Assembly (NCBI GenBank): GCA_934204655.1
Contig: CAKPZJ010000004.1
Coordinates: forward strand, 1 to 64,000
Length of the DNA: 64,000 nt
Direction: 5' to 3'
Origin: an uncultured Prevotella sp.
GTDB taxonomy: Bacteria; Bacteroidota; Bacteroidia; Bacteroidales; Bacteroidaceae
Each line of letters begins with the position of its first letter. The first letter of the stretch is position 1. The notes below the pieces were generated by a model. That model was not told where the DNA came from. It saw only the letters and a program-made list of their open reading frames with translations, and ran no database searches. The translations under genes were made by a program, and so were the position numbers. This document shows positions 8,359 through 16,096 of the stretch, piece by piece.

Positions 8359-9279
8359 ATGGGGGTGAGCTGTCGGTTAATGACGGCTTTCCTTGTGCTA
8401 TGGGCCCTCATGGGTGTGCCCGCGACGGCTCTGGCCCAGGAACTTAATGCCAAGGTGGTTATCAACCATGCTCAGGTGCAGGGCACGGATGCCAGCGTGT
8501 TCGACAACCTGCAGAAGAGCCTGGAGCAGTTTGTCAATGAGCGGCAGTGGACCAGTCTGCAGTTTCAGCGCGGCGAGCGCATCGTGTGCAACTTCAACAT
8601 TACCGTTACTAAGTACGACCCCTCGTCTAACGTCTTTACCTGCAAGGCCCTTATCCAGGCCAACCGCCCTGTGTACAATGCCGCCTACACCTCTACGCTG
8701 TACAACAATACCGATAACGCGTTCAACTTCGAGTTTGCTCAGTTTGACCAGATAGTTTTCAACCCTGAGAATATCGATAATCAGCTCACCGCGCTTTTTG
8801 CTTACTATGCCTATCTCATTATAGGAATAGACCTGGACAGCTTTGCCCCCCTCGCCGGTACCGAAGTGTTGCAGCAGTGTATGAATGTGGCCAATAGCGC
8901 GCAGAACCTGAACTTCCCTGGGTGGAAAGCCTTTGAGGACAGTCGCAATCGCTATGCCCTCATCAACGACTACCTGGACGCGGCGCTCCAGCCGTTCCGC
9001 CAGTTCCAGTACGACTACTACCGTACCGGCCTGGACGAGATGGCCAACAACGCTGAGCGTGGCCGGGCCAATATCACTAAGTCCATGGAGCTGCTCAAGA
9101 AGTGCCACGAGGACAAACCATTGAGCTTGCTCCCCCAGATATGGACCGACTACAAGCGCGACGAACTGGCCAACATCTACAAGGGCAAGGGCACTCCTAA
9201 AGAGAAAGAAAACGTGTACGACATCCTCTTCTCCATCAATGCGAGTCAGAATACGGCTTGGGAGAAAATCAAGGAATAA
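8359..9279 (+). CDS. DUF4835 family exported protein
   Basis: About 306 residues. The start at 8359 (MGVSCRLMTAFLVL) gives a clean signal peptide cut after ATALAQ; an in-frame ATG at 8299 is an alternative. The mature part begins ELNAKVVINHAQVQGTDASVF and includes FNFEFAQFDQIVFNPENIDNQL, typical of DUF4835. This Bacteroidetes family of unknown function is usually found beside recN. It is probably periplasmic or outer-membrane associated. The neighbours are the exonuclease (upstream) and recN (14 bp downstream). Confidence 0.8.
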   Translation: MGVSCRLMTAFLVLWALMGVPATALAQELNAKVVINHAQVQGTDASVFDNLQKSLEQFVNERQWTSLQFQRGERIVCNFNITVTKYDPSSNVFTCKALIQANRPVYNAAYTSTLYNNTDNAFNFEFAQFDQIVFNPENIDNQLTALFAYYAYLIIGIDLDSFAPLAGTEVLQQCMNVANSAQNLNFPGWKAFEDSRNRYALINDYLDAALQPFRQFQYDYYRTGLDEMANNAERGRANITKSMELLKKCHEDKPLSLLPQIWTDYKRDELANIYKGKGTPKEKENVYDILFSINASQNTAWEKIKE

Positions 9280-9293
9280 TGCAATAAGCCAAT

Positions 9294-10952
9294 ATGTTAC
9301 GACATCTGTTTATAAAGAATTATACGCTGATAGACGAGCTGGATATAGACTTCTTCCCGGGCTTCTCGGTGATAACCGGCGAGACGGGCGCGGGCAAGAG
9401 TATTATCCTGGGAGCCCTGGGCCTGCTCTTGGGCAACAGGGCCGATGTCAAGCAGATAAAGAATGGCGAGACCAAGTGTGTCATCGAGGCTCAGTTTGAC
9501 CTGGAGGACAGCGCGCTCAGCGCCTTCTTTACCGATAATGATATAGATTACGACGGGGGCGAGTGTATCCTGCGGCGCGAGGTTAACGCCAGTGGCAAGA
9601 GCCGTGCCTTTGTCAACGACACTCCTGTTCAGCTGGCACTCCTGAAGGAGCTGGGCGAGCACCTGATAGACATACACAGTCAGCATCAGAACCTACTGTT
9701 GCAGAAAGACGACTTCATGCTGAGCATTGTGGACGTTATAGCCCACAACAGCACGCTGCGTGGCCAGTTTGATACGCTTTACGCCCGGCAGCACGAGTGC
9801 CGTAAGCAGCTCGACAGCCTGAAGGAGCGTATCGAGAAAAGCCGCGCTAACGAAGACTTCCTGCGCTTTCAGTTTCAGGAACTGGAGCGCGACCATTTTG
9901 CCGATGGCGAGCAGGAAGAGCTGGAGCAGCAGAGCGAAACACTCTCGCACGCCGAGGAAATCAAGTCGGCGCTGTACACAGCACAGGGCGTGCTCTCTGA
10001 CGATGACACCAACGTGATAGGGCAGTTGCGCGCCACGGCCAATAGCCTGCATGCCATTGAGGGCGTGTATGCCCCGGCGGGCGAACTGGCTCAGCGCATA
10101 GACAGCGCTTACATCGAGCTCAAGGACATAGCCGACGAGATAAGCGGCGGTGCTGAGCGGGTAGACTTCAGCCCTGAGCAGCTCGACACGGTTAACGCCC
10201 GGCTCGACGCCCTCTATGCCTTGGAGCAGAAATACCATGTAGGGTCGGTCGCCGAGCTGTTGGCCATCAAGTCCGACATCGCTGCCAAGTTGTCCAGCCT
10301 GGACAATAGCTCAGACGAGCTGGCTACGGTTGAGGCCGCCTATACCCAGGCTTGCCAGGCGTGTATGGCCAAGGCTCAGGAACTGCGCACGTCGCGTGCC
10401 AAGGCAGCCCGCAAGGTCGAGGCCGAGCTGAGCAAGCGCTTGGTGCCCTTAGGCATACCTAACGTGAGGTTTCAGATACAGATGTCAGACAAGGCGCTGA
10501 GCAGCGATGGTATCGACAGACTGCAGTTCTACTTCAGTGCCAACAAGAATACCCCCTTGCAGCCCATCGCGCAGATAGCGTCGGGTGGCGAGATAGCCCG
10601 CGTCATGCTGTCGCTCAAGGCTATGGTCAGCGGAGCCGTCAAGTTGCCCACCATCATCTTTGATGAGATAGATACCGGTGTGAGCGGACGCGTGGCCGAG
10701 CAGATGGCCCACATCATGAGGGAGATGGGCGACGCCCACCGCCAGGTTATCAGCATCACGCACCTGCCCCAGATAGCCGCCGTGGGCACCACCCATTACA
10801 AGGTGTCTAAGGAGGATCACGACGATACGACGGTGAGCCACATGCGGCTGCTCTGCCCCGAGGAGCGTGTCGCCGAGATAGCCCAGATGCTCAGCGGCAA
10901 CGATATAACCCCGGCCGCCATCGAAAATGCCAAATCATTATTACGAATATGA
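9294..10952 (+). CDS. recN: DNA repair protein RecN
   Basis: This 552-residue SMC-like ATPase starts MLRHLFIKNYTLIDELDIDF. It has Walker A GETGAGKSII (about 30-39), coiled-coil arms in the middle and a C-terminal ATPase half with ASGGEIARVMLSLK (signature) and PTIIFDEIDTGVSG (Walker B). It takes part in double-strand break repair with RecA. The length is normal. The stop overlaps the next start (10949) by 4 bp, so the TPR protein is translationally coupled to it. Confidence 0.95.
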   Translation: MLRHLFIKNYTLIDELDIDFFPGFSVITGETGAGKSIILGALGLLLGNRADVKQIKNGETKCVIEAQFDLEDSALSAFFTDNDIDYDGGECILRREVNASGKSRAFVNDTPVQLALLKELGEHLIDIHSQHQNLLLQKDDFMLSIVDVIAHNSTLRGQFDTLYARQHECRKQLDSLKERIEKSRANEDFLRFQFQELERDHFADGEQEELEQQSETLSHAEEIKSALYTAQGVLSDDDTNVIGQLRATANSLHAIEGVYAPAGELAQRIDSAYIELKDIADEISGGAERVDFSPEQLDTVNARLDALYALEQKYHVGSVAELLAIKSDIAAKLSSLDNSSDELATVEAAYTQACQACMAKAQELRTSRAKAARKVEAELSKRLVPLGIPNVRFQIQMSDKALSSDGIDRLQFYFSANKNTPLQPIAQIASGGEIARVMLSLKAMVSGAVKLPTIIFDEIDTGVSGRVAEQMAHIMREMGDAHRQVISITHLPQIAAVGTTHYKVSKEDHDDTTVSHMRLLCPEERVAEIAQMLSGNDITPAAIENAKSLLRI

Positions 10953-12607
10953 AACGAATACTTTATATACTGATTGCGCTCTTGGTCTCGGCCAATGCCA
11001 GCGCACAAATAGAGCGGGCAGCCAAGTCGGTGTTCACTCTGACTACGTTTAAGAAAGACGGAACTATCCTGGCTTCGACCCACGGTGTGTACGTGGGAGC
11101 CAACGGCGAGGCTATCAGTTCGTGGACTCCGTTTGTGGGGGCCGATAGCGCCATCGTCATTGATGCCCGCGGCAACCAGACGACCGTGACGGCACTGATA
11201 GGGGCCAACGAGCTGTACAACCTGTGTAAGTTTAAGGTGGCCGGGCGTACCCAGCCGGCACCCGTGGCCAGCGTGGCCAGCAAGAAGGGCGAAAAGGTGT
11301 GGATACTGCAGTACTCCGTCAATAAGCCGCAGATAGACCAGCGCGCTGTGCAGAGCGTGGAGCCGTTTATGAGCAAGTACTCGTACTACATCTTCTCTTC
11401 CAACGTGCCCGACAATACCGATGACTGTCCCGTGGTAAACGCCCGTGGCGAGGTGATAGGCTTGCTGCAGCACAGCAAGTCGGGCGACCAGGTATATGCC
11501 GCCGATGCCAACTTCATCAATGACATGTCGGTAGCCGATGGGCTGGTTATCGCCAGCCAGGTACTCCGCCAGTCATTTATCCCCATCGACTTTCCCACTG
11601 AGCATAAGCAGGCGGCCGTCATGTTAGCCCTGACCTCCGAGCAGGGCGACTCGGCCATGTACCAGAAGTACATCCGCTCGTTTATCACCCGCTTCCCCAC
11701 AGCCATCGAGGGCTATAGCGCATTGGCCAACACGCAGCTGGGCCGGGCCGACTTCGCGGCAGTCGACGCCACCATGCAGAGTGCTCTGGCCAAGGCAGAC
11801 AATAAGGCCGAGGCCCACTCGGCTTATGCCCGGCTTATCTATCAGAAGGTTACCAACCTGCCCGACAGCATATATCCCTCCTGGACGGCCGACAAGGTGC
11901 TGGCTGAGGCCACGGCGGCCTACGCCATAGACAAGCAGCCGCTCTATATCAATCAGCAGGCCCAGGCCCACTTCCTGAAGGGCAATTATACCAAGGCATA
12001 CGACCAGTTTATCTCGCTGACCAAGACCGATATACGCAACGGCGACCTGTTCTACTCGGCTGCTCAGTGCAAGAGCCATCTCAAGGCCCCCGCTACCGAG
12101 GTACTGGCCCTGCTTGACAGTGCCATAGTGGCTTCGCCCCATCCACTCAACTTCGTGGGTGCTCCCTATGTATTGGCCCGTGGTACCCAGTATTACAATA
12201 TGAAAGATTTTCGCAAGGCCGTCACCGATTTCAATGAGTACGACTCGCTGATGCAGGGTCGCCCCATCAGCAGCGACTTCTACTACGTCCGCCACAAGGC
12301 CGAGTTAGAGATACACCAGTACCAGCAGGCCATCAATGACATCGACCGCGCCATTATCCTTCAGCGCGACTCGCCTACCTTATGGGCCGAGAAAGCTGCT
12401 CTTCATGCCCGCTTCAACCAGGCAGACAAGGCGCTGCGCAGTGCTACCATCTGTACCAAACTGGCACCCGAATATGCCGATGGTTACATCTTGCTGGGCA
12501 TTGCCAACATGCTTTCTAAGAACAAAGCCGAAGGTGCCAAGGCTTTTCTCAAGGCCAAGGAGTTGGGCGACCCTCGCGCTGATGAATATATGAAGAAATA
12601 CAAGTGA
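10949..12607 (+). CDS. TPR protein with inactive HtrA/trypsin-like domain
   Basis: This 552-residue exported protein has a signal peptide of about 20 residues. Residues 25-175 follow the HtrA fold, with the glycine-rich THGVYVGANGEAISSW strand and a DDCPVVNARGEVIGLL segment equivalent to GNSGGPLVN-GxVIG. The triad is lost: Thr60 at the His position, Asn91 at the Asp position and Asp158 at the Ser position. The rest (about 215-552) is TPR-like helical repeats (AEAHSAYARLIYQ, AEYADGYILLGIA). It is probably a protein-binding scaffold, not a protease. It overlaps recN by 4 bp, though the functional link is unclear. Confidence 0.75.
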   Translation: MKRILYILIALLVSANASAQIERAAKSVFTLTTFKKDGTILASTHGVYVGANGEAISSWTPFVGADSAIVIDARGNQTTVTALIGANELYNLCKFKVAGRTQPAPVASVASKKGEKVWILQYSVNKPQIDQRAVQSVEPFMSKYSYYIFSSNVPDNTDDCPVVNARGEVIGLLQHSKSGDQVYAADANFINDMSVADGLVIASQVLRQSFIPIDFPTEHKQAAVMLALTSEQGDSAMYQKYIRSFITRFPTAIEGYSALANTQLGRADFAAVDATMQSALAKADNKAEAHSAYARLIYQKVTNLPDSIYPSWTADKVLAEATAAYAIDKQPLYINQQAQAHFLKGNYTKAYDQFISLTKTDIRNGDLFYSAAQCKSHLKAPATEVLALLDSAIVASPHPLNFVGAPYVLARGTQYYNMKDFRKAVTDFNEYDSLMQGRPISSDFYYVRHKAELEIHQYQQAINDIDRAIILQRDSPTLWAEKAALHARFNQADKALRSATICTKLAPEYADGYILLGIANMLSKNKAEGAKAFLKAKELGDPRADEYMKKYK

Positions 12608-12611
12608 AAAT

Positions 12612-12642
12612 TTGGTTATCATTATCAAAATCACTACCTTTG
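12612..12642 (+). promoter_or_regulatory. tRNA-Arg promoter
   Basis: TTG at 12612-12614, a 20-bp spacer, then TACCTTTG at 12635-12642, 16 bp before the tRNA. Confidence 0.65.
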
Positions 12643-12658
12643 CACTCAGTTTTGTGAT

Positions 12659-12733
12659 GGTCCCGTAGCTCAGTTGGATTAGAGCAACAGCCTTCTAAGC
12701 TGTGGGTCTTGGGTTCGAACCCCAACGGGATCA
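12659..12733 (+). tRNA. tRNA-Arg (anticodon UCU)
   Basis: This is a complete 75-nt cloverleaf. The acceptor GGTCCCG pairs with CGGGATC (one G-U), the D stem is GCTC/GAGC, and the anticodon stem ACAGC/GCTGT holds loop CTTCTAA with anticodon TCT. The variable loop is GGGTC and the T arm TTGGG-TTCGAAC-CCCAA. No CCA is encoded; the discriminator base is A. It reads AGA arginine codons. Confidence 0.95.
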
Positions 12734-12756
12734 CAAAAACGTAACGGGCAAAGTAA

Positions 12757-12797
12757 AGCAGAAGAGGACTTTTACAGCAGTAAAGTCCTCTTCTGCT
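12757..12797 (+). terminator. terminator hairpin after tRNA-Arg
   Basis: An inverted repeat of about 18 bp built on AGCAGAAGAGGACTT and its complement, with a very short loop, 23 bp after the tRNA. Confidence 0.65.
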
Positions 12798-12906
12798 GTT
12801 ATATGGGCCGTTACGCCCGAGGGTGCTGGCAGGGTGCTGCGGATGACTATGTGGAATTCCGCAGCTGCAGCGACAAGTATGAGGTGCGTTCCTAAAAGAC
12901 TATTGG

Positions 12907-13140
12907 CTATCCCAGTACTAACGAAAACCGTAAGCCAAGCGCGTTGGCGATACGTAGAAATGTGAAGCGTTGCATATCAGTCCGCCCCTTTTCGATAGAT
13001 GAGATGTATTCGCGTTTCTTCCAATTTTTTTCAGCCAGCACTTTTGGTTTATGTTCTGACATTTGTGTTTGTCTTTGAGGTGTTCAGCATAGTACCAAGC
13101 CTTAGCTTTGGCCGCGAAGTCCTTGCGCTGGGGGGCTTGT
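12907..13140 (-). pseudogene. frameshifted XRE-family antitoxin-like gene
   Basis: One minus frame reads KDFAAKAKAWYYAEHLKDK and then CQNINQK. The next frame (ATG at 13062, stop at 12907) continues LAEKNWKKREYISSIEKG and then RTDMQRFTFLRIANALGL. Joined, they give a helix-turn-helix of the XRE/HigA type (xLTQxxLAEKIGKKREYISxIEKGxTDxQ). At least two frameshifts are needed, one near the seven-A run in GAAAAAAATTGG. The 51-residue C-terminal piece alone lacks the first HTH helices. No intact toxin is seen beside it, and the upstream limit is uncertain. Confidence 0.65.
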
Positions 13141-13309
13141 AGTAGGACAGGGTAACAGGTGGTAATCCTGGTTTCTGTAGCAGTTGTCTGTAGTAGCTAA
13201 TTGTTAAGGGTGGGCCTCAGAATGACCTTTGGGGTTGGCATTATTGCCGTCTGAATTTTTTTGGAAGAATTTTACGGACTGATGGTGGACTGTTCTTCCT
13301 GTTTTTTTA

Positions 13310-13317
13310 TAACTTTG
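13310..13317 (+). promoter_or_regulatory. -7 box for the 13345 gene
   Basis: TAACTTTG, 27 bp before the lipoprotein start. No clear TTG at the expected distance upstream. Confidence 0.35.
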
Positions 13318-13344
13318 TCATGACTATATCTAACAGACTGCAAT

Positions 13345-14484
13345 ATGGAGAGACTTACTGGGACGGGATGCGAGGCCGGAAATGGGCGGAAGGGTGTGGC
13401 TGCATGGCTCATAGTTGTGCTGATACCCCTGCTGATGGCTTGCGGCATGATTCGGCAAGCGGATGTCATCGTAGTAGACAGCCTGGCGCGCGGGTACTAT
13501 ATCCACGGCGATACGTTAGAGACAGACACGGTACCAGAGAGCTGCGTGTCCTTTGCAGAGACCGTCGTGCCGCACGTACGTACCCGAAAGGCGATGCTGC
13601 GGGCCTATCCTTTCCTCGCCTGCTGTGACACGGCGTTCACTCACTATGGCGAGACTGACTATGCTCATCTATATAGCTATGGCTCTACACAGATACTTAC
13701 GACCGACTTTGGCCTGCCCTGCATAGCGTATGCCAGCATTACAGATGCCAGGATAAAATTGCAGCGAGGCATACATGTGGGCATGGACCGCGGGGAGGTG
13801 ATACGCCGGATAGGACTGCCCGCCATCGAACGGGAGATTAATCACATCATTTTCCGGGCAGACGCCACGGTGGGCGGTTCCGTCTATAGGTTTGATTTCA
13901 GTGACGGCGTGCTGCGCAGCATCCGCATCCAGACGACTGATTGGAACGACCTGGCCTGGAATCCCGCTCCCTATTTCGACTTCGTAGAACCCGAACTGGC
14001 CCGCGCTGACCACGGCCCCAAAATCTACGCCCATGGCTGGGATAGCCTTAGCAGGTTTGCCCCCGTCTGTTACCTTAACGCCTGCGGTGACACCATTGTG
14101 CCCTTCTCGCGGGGCTATACCTACCAGAACTGGAAAGAGATAGGCCGGCTGGGACTGGTACATGCAAAACCGGGCAAGGACTATATAGCCATCAACTATA
14201 AGGGTGAGGAACTTTTCCGCGTGTTCGGACTACTGGATGCAAGCCCTGACTTTGTGGGCGATGGGTTGTTCCGGATAATAGAGGGGGCTGACAACAAGAT
14301 GGGCTATGCCGACACGTTGGGCCATGTAGTTATCGCCCCGCAGTTTGCCTATGGCACCCCCTTCAGATACGGCCGCGCCAGGGTTACGAAGACGGGCCAC
14401 TGGGATAAGAGCGACCCCGAGATGCCCGAGTGGAAGAGCGATGACTGGTATTACATAGACCGGACGGGCCGTAGGGTAGAATAG
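13345..14484 (+). CDS. uncharacterised lipoprotein with WG-repeat-like C-terminus
   Basis: A 379-residue exported protein. A hydrophobic segment ends LIPLLMAC (Cys about 33), a good lipobox. The segment LQRGIHVGMDRGEVIRRIGLP resembles the start of SmpA/BamE-like domains, but the match is weak. The last 60 residues (GYADTLGHVVIAPQFAYG, then DDWYYIDRTGRRVE) look like WG (Trp-Gly) repeats, which are common in Bacteroidetes surface lipoproteins. The function is unknown. It stands alone, with the XRE remnant upstream and a stem-loop after it. Confidence 0.65.
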   Translation: MERLTGTGCEAGNGRKGVAAWLIVVLIPLLMACGMIRQADVIVVDSLARGYYIHGDTLETDTVPESCVSFAETVVPHVRTRKAMLRAYPFLACCDTAFTHYGETDYAHLYSYGSTQILTTDFGLPCIAYASITDARIKLQRGIHVGMDRGEVIRRIGLPAIEREINHIIFRADATVGGSVYRFDFSDGVLRSIRIQTTDWNDLAWNPAPYFDFVEPELARADHGPKIYAHGWDSLSRFAPVCYLNACGDTIVPFSRGYTYQNWKEIGRLGLVHAKPGKDYIAINYKGEELFRVFGLLDASPDFVGDGLFRIIEGADNKMGYADTLGHVVIAPQFAYGTPFRYGRARVTKTGHWDKSDPEMPEWKSDDWYYIDRTGRRVE

Positions 14485-14508
14485 GACGTAGTCGGTCATA
14501 TTCGGTGA

Positions 14509-14538
14509 CACGTGAGCAATCATTATGTTGCTCACGTG
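14509..14538 (+). terminator. 11-bp perfect stem-loop
   Basis: CACGTGAGCAA (14509-14519) pairs with TTGCTCACGTG (14528-14538). It is 25 bp after the lipoprotein stop and lies 3' of the convergent ZIP gene. Confidence 0.6.
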
Positions 14539-14639
14539 CCATGCTGTTAATTAGAAACAGTGTCTTTCGCAGTGCTTTTGTCCGAAATGTTCAATGTAGT
14601 TGAAAACGAATCCTTAATAGCTGATGCAGCCTTGTGCCT

Positions 14640-15386
14640 TTACAGCAGTTTCTCCAGTAATAGCAGAGTCATAAATCCGAGCAGCAATGCGTAGGTGGCT
14701 TGCTTCTGATAGCCGTGGGCATGGGTCTCGGGTATCATCTCGTCGCTTGTGACGTAGAGCATTGCGCCGCCGGCAAAGCCGAGCATGGCGGGAAGCATGG
14801 CGGCCGACACGTTGCCCATGGCAAATCCTGTCCACACTCCGACAATCTCAAGCAGGCCTATGGCGATAGATATTACAAATGTGCGGATGCGCGTCACTCC
14901 GGCGAGCAGCAGCGGGGCTATTATCACCATGCCCTCAGGGATGTTCTGTAGCGCGATGCCGAGACTTACGGTCCACGATGTCTCCTCGCCCTCGCTCATG
15001 CTCACTCCTGCGGCAATACCTTCGGGAAACTTGTGTATGGCAATGGCCATGACAAATAGCATAATATGGTTAAGCGTGGAGTTGTTGCGGTGCTCTTCGG
15101 CGTCAAGGCCGGTAATGTGGTGGAGGTGTGGGGTCACGAGGTCAAGTATGTTGAGGAACAACGCGCCCGCCATGATTCCTATGACGACAAACCACCATGG
15201 TGTTGTCCCCAACTCAAAGGCTGGCACTATCAGGCCCTGTGTCGATGCGGCGAGCATTACTCCGGCGCAATAGCCAAGCACTGTGTCATTCCACTTGTGT
15301 GGCAACTCCTTTATCCCAAATCCAAGAAGGCTGCCTATCATTGTTGCTCCGCAAAGTCCTGCGGCACTTATCCATACGTTTGTCAT
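14640..15386 (-). CDS. ZIP family metal transporter (ZupT/GufA-like)
   Basis: This 248-residue inner-membrane protein has about 8 hydrophobic segments. The metal-binding helices are intact: AIAIHKFPEGIAAGV (helix 4 H-x3-E) and IALQNIPEGMVI (helix 5 N-x3-E). YVTSDEMIPETHAHG near the C-terminus is also typical of the family. A cytoplasmic loop with HLHHITGLDAEEHRN between helices 3 and 4 is His-rich. It probably imports zinc or other divalent cations. The HU-like pseudogene ends 3 bp upstream of its start, so the ZIP gene may now depend on that gene's promoter. Confidence 0.85.
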   Translation of the reverse strand: MTNVWISAAGLCGATMIGSLLGFGIKELPHKWNDTVLGYCAGVMLAASTQGLIVPAFELGTTPWWFVVIGIMAGALFLNILDLVTPHLHHITGLDAEEHRNNSTLNHIMLFVMAIAIHKFPEGIAAGVSMSEGEETSWTVSLGIALQNIPEGMVIIAPLLLAGVTRIRTFVISIAIGLLEIVGVWTGFAMGNVSAAMLPAMLGFAGGAMLYVTSDEMIPETHAHGYQKQATYALLLGFMTLLLLEKLL

Positions 15387-15389
15387 AAT

Positions 15390-15534
15390 CTATTTATTCA
15401 GAAAAATGTTTTGGATTTGTTCCTCCTGCTGTCGGTCGGTCTGAGGTGGATATTTGAAAATCTGCACAAACTTCTGTTCTTACCCCCGTACCCTTAAAGT
15501 TATTTGCTGGGTGTATTTCGTATTTGATGCTCAT
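15390..15534 (-). pseudogene. frameshifted, truncated HU-like DNA-binding protein
   Basis: From the ATG at 15534 the frame reads MSIKYEIHPANNFKGTGV, the N-terminus of Bacteroidetes HU-like proteins. One base out of frame it continues EQKFVQIFKYPPQTDRQQ, then EEQIQNIFLNK, and stops at 15390. The join is a single-base change in the GGTACGGGGGTAAG stretch. Intact relatives are about 120-150 residues, so the C-terminal half is also missing. A TAACTTTG box on the minus strand at 15558-15565 lies 23 bp upstream. Confidence 0.6.
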
Positions 15535-15635
15535 TTTGTAAGTTCTTAATTGAGACTCAAAGTTAATAAATAATCGGCAAACATAGAAATCGTATGAACT
15601 AAAAGATTTATAAAGGTCTCTTCTATAAGGCTTAT

Positions 15636-15812
15636 TCATCTTGCCAACCGGAAAACAGGGTATAGATCATGCTGCGGAAACTTCTCGCAGTCAATGTAAA
15701 GTGTATCGAAGTTATCAGTGTCATCGGAGCTGTGTTCGAGGGGGCTTCCTCGGTTTTCCCGTGCCTTTGTTTTTAACCCAAATCGGTCGCTAACAGAACA
15801 CATGCTGTCCAT
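15636..15812 (-). CDS. possible small protein or gene remnant (58 aa)
   Basis: An ATG at 15812 opens a 58-residue frame with a coding-like composition, including SDRFGLKTKARENRGSPLEH and DDTDNFDTLYIDCEKFPQ. The frame stays open for about 30 more codons upstream without a convincing start. I recognise no domain. It could be a small protein, the end of a decayed gene, or a translated repeat. The remaining parts of 15566-16030 show nothing else except a short hairpin repeat. Confidence 0.3.
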   Translation of the reverse strand: MDSMCSVSDRFGLKTKARENRGSPLEHSSDDTDNFDTLYIDCEKFPQHDLYPVFRLAR

Positions 15813-15921
15813 CAAGAAAGTATCGCGGCTTTCGCTCCGGTTCCCTATAACTATTCGGACTATTATCCGAAAATGCGGAATGTAGATGCTGAAATGATGT
15901 ATGTATGTTTAGAGACACTGC

Positions 15922-15950
15922 ATGTACATCCGAAGTCTTCGGACGGAGCC
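15922..15950. repeat. short hairpin repeat, copy 1
   Basis: ATGTACATCC, then a CGAAG-T-CTTCG stem, then GGACGGAGCC. It matches 39654-39682 except that the stem there is CTAAG-T-CTTAG, so both sides of the hairpin changed together. Confidence 0.45.
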
Positions 15951-16029
15951 GATGGGTGCTCGGAGCGGGGTAGAGGTGGCTGGAGGCGTACCGGCTGCTG
16001 ACCTGTGGTTTGCGGGGGTAACAAGCAAA

Positions 16030-16065
16030 AGCACCATCGCAACAGGGAGTGTGGGCGATGGTGCT
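16030..16065 (-). terminator. stem-loop after GH76 gene
   Basis: AGCACCATCGC (16030-16040) pairs perfectly with GCGATGGTGCT (16055-16065), 32 bp past the minus-strand GH76 stop. Confidence 0.6.
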
Positions 16066-16096
16066 TCTGATAGTTATGGGAATGGCCGCGTGTCCG

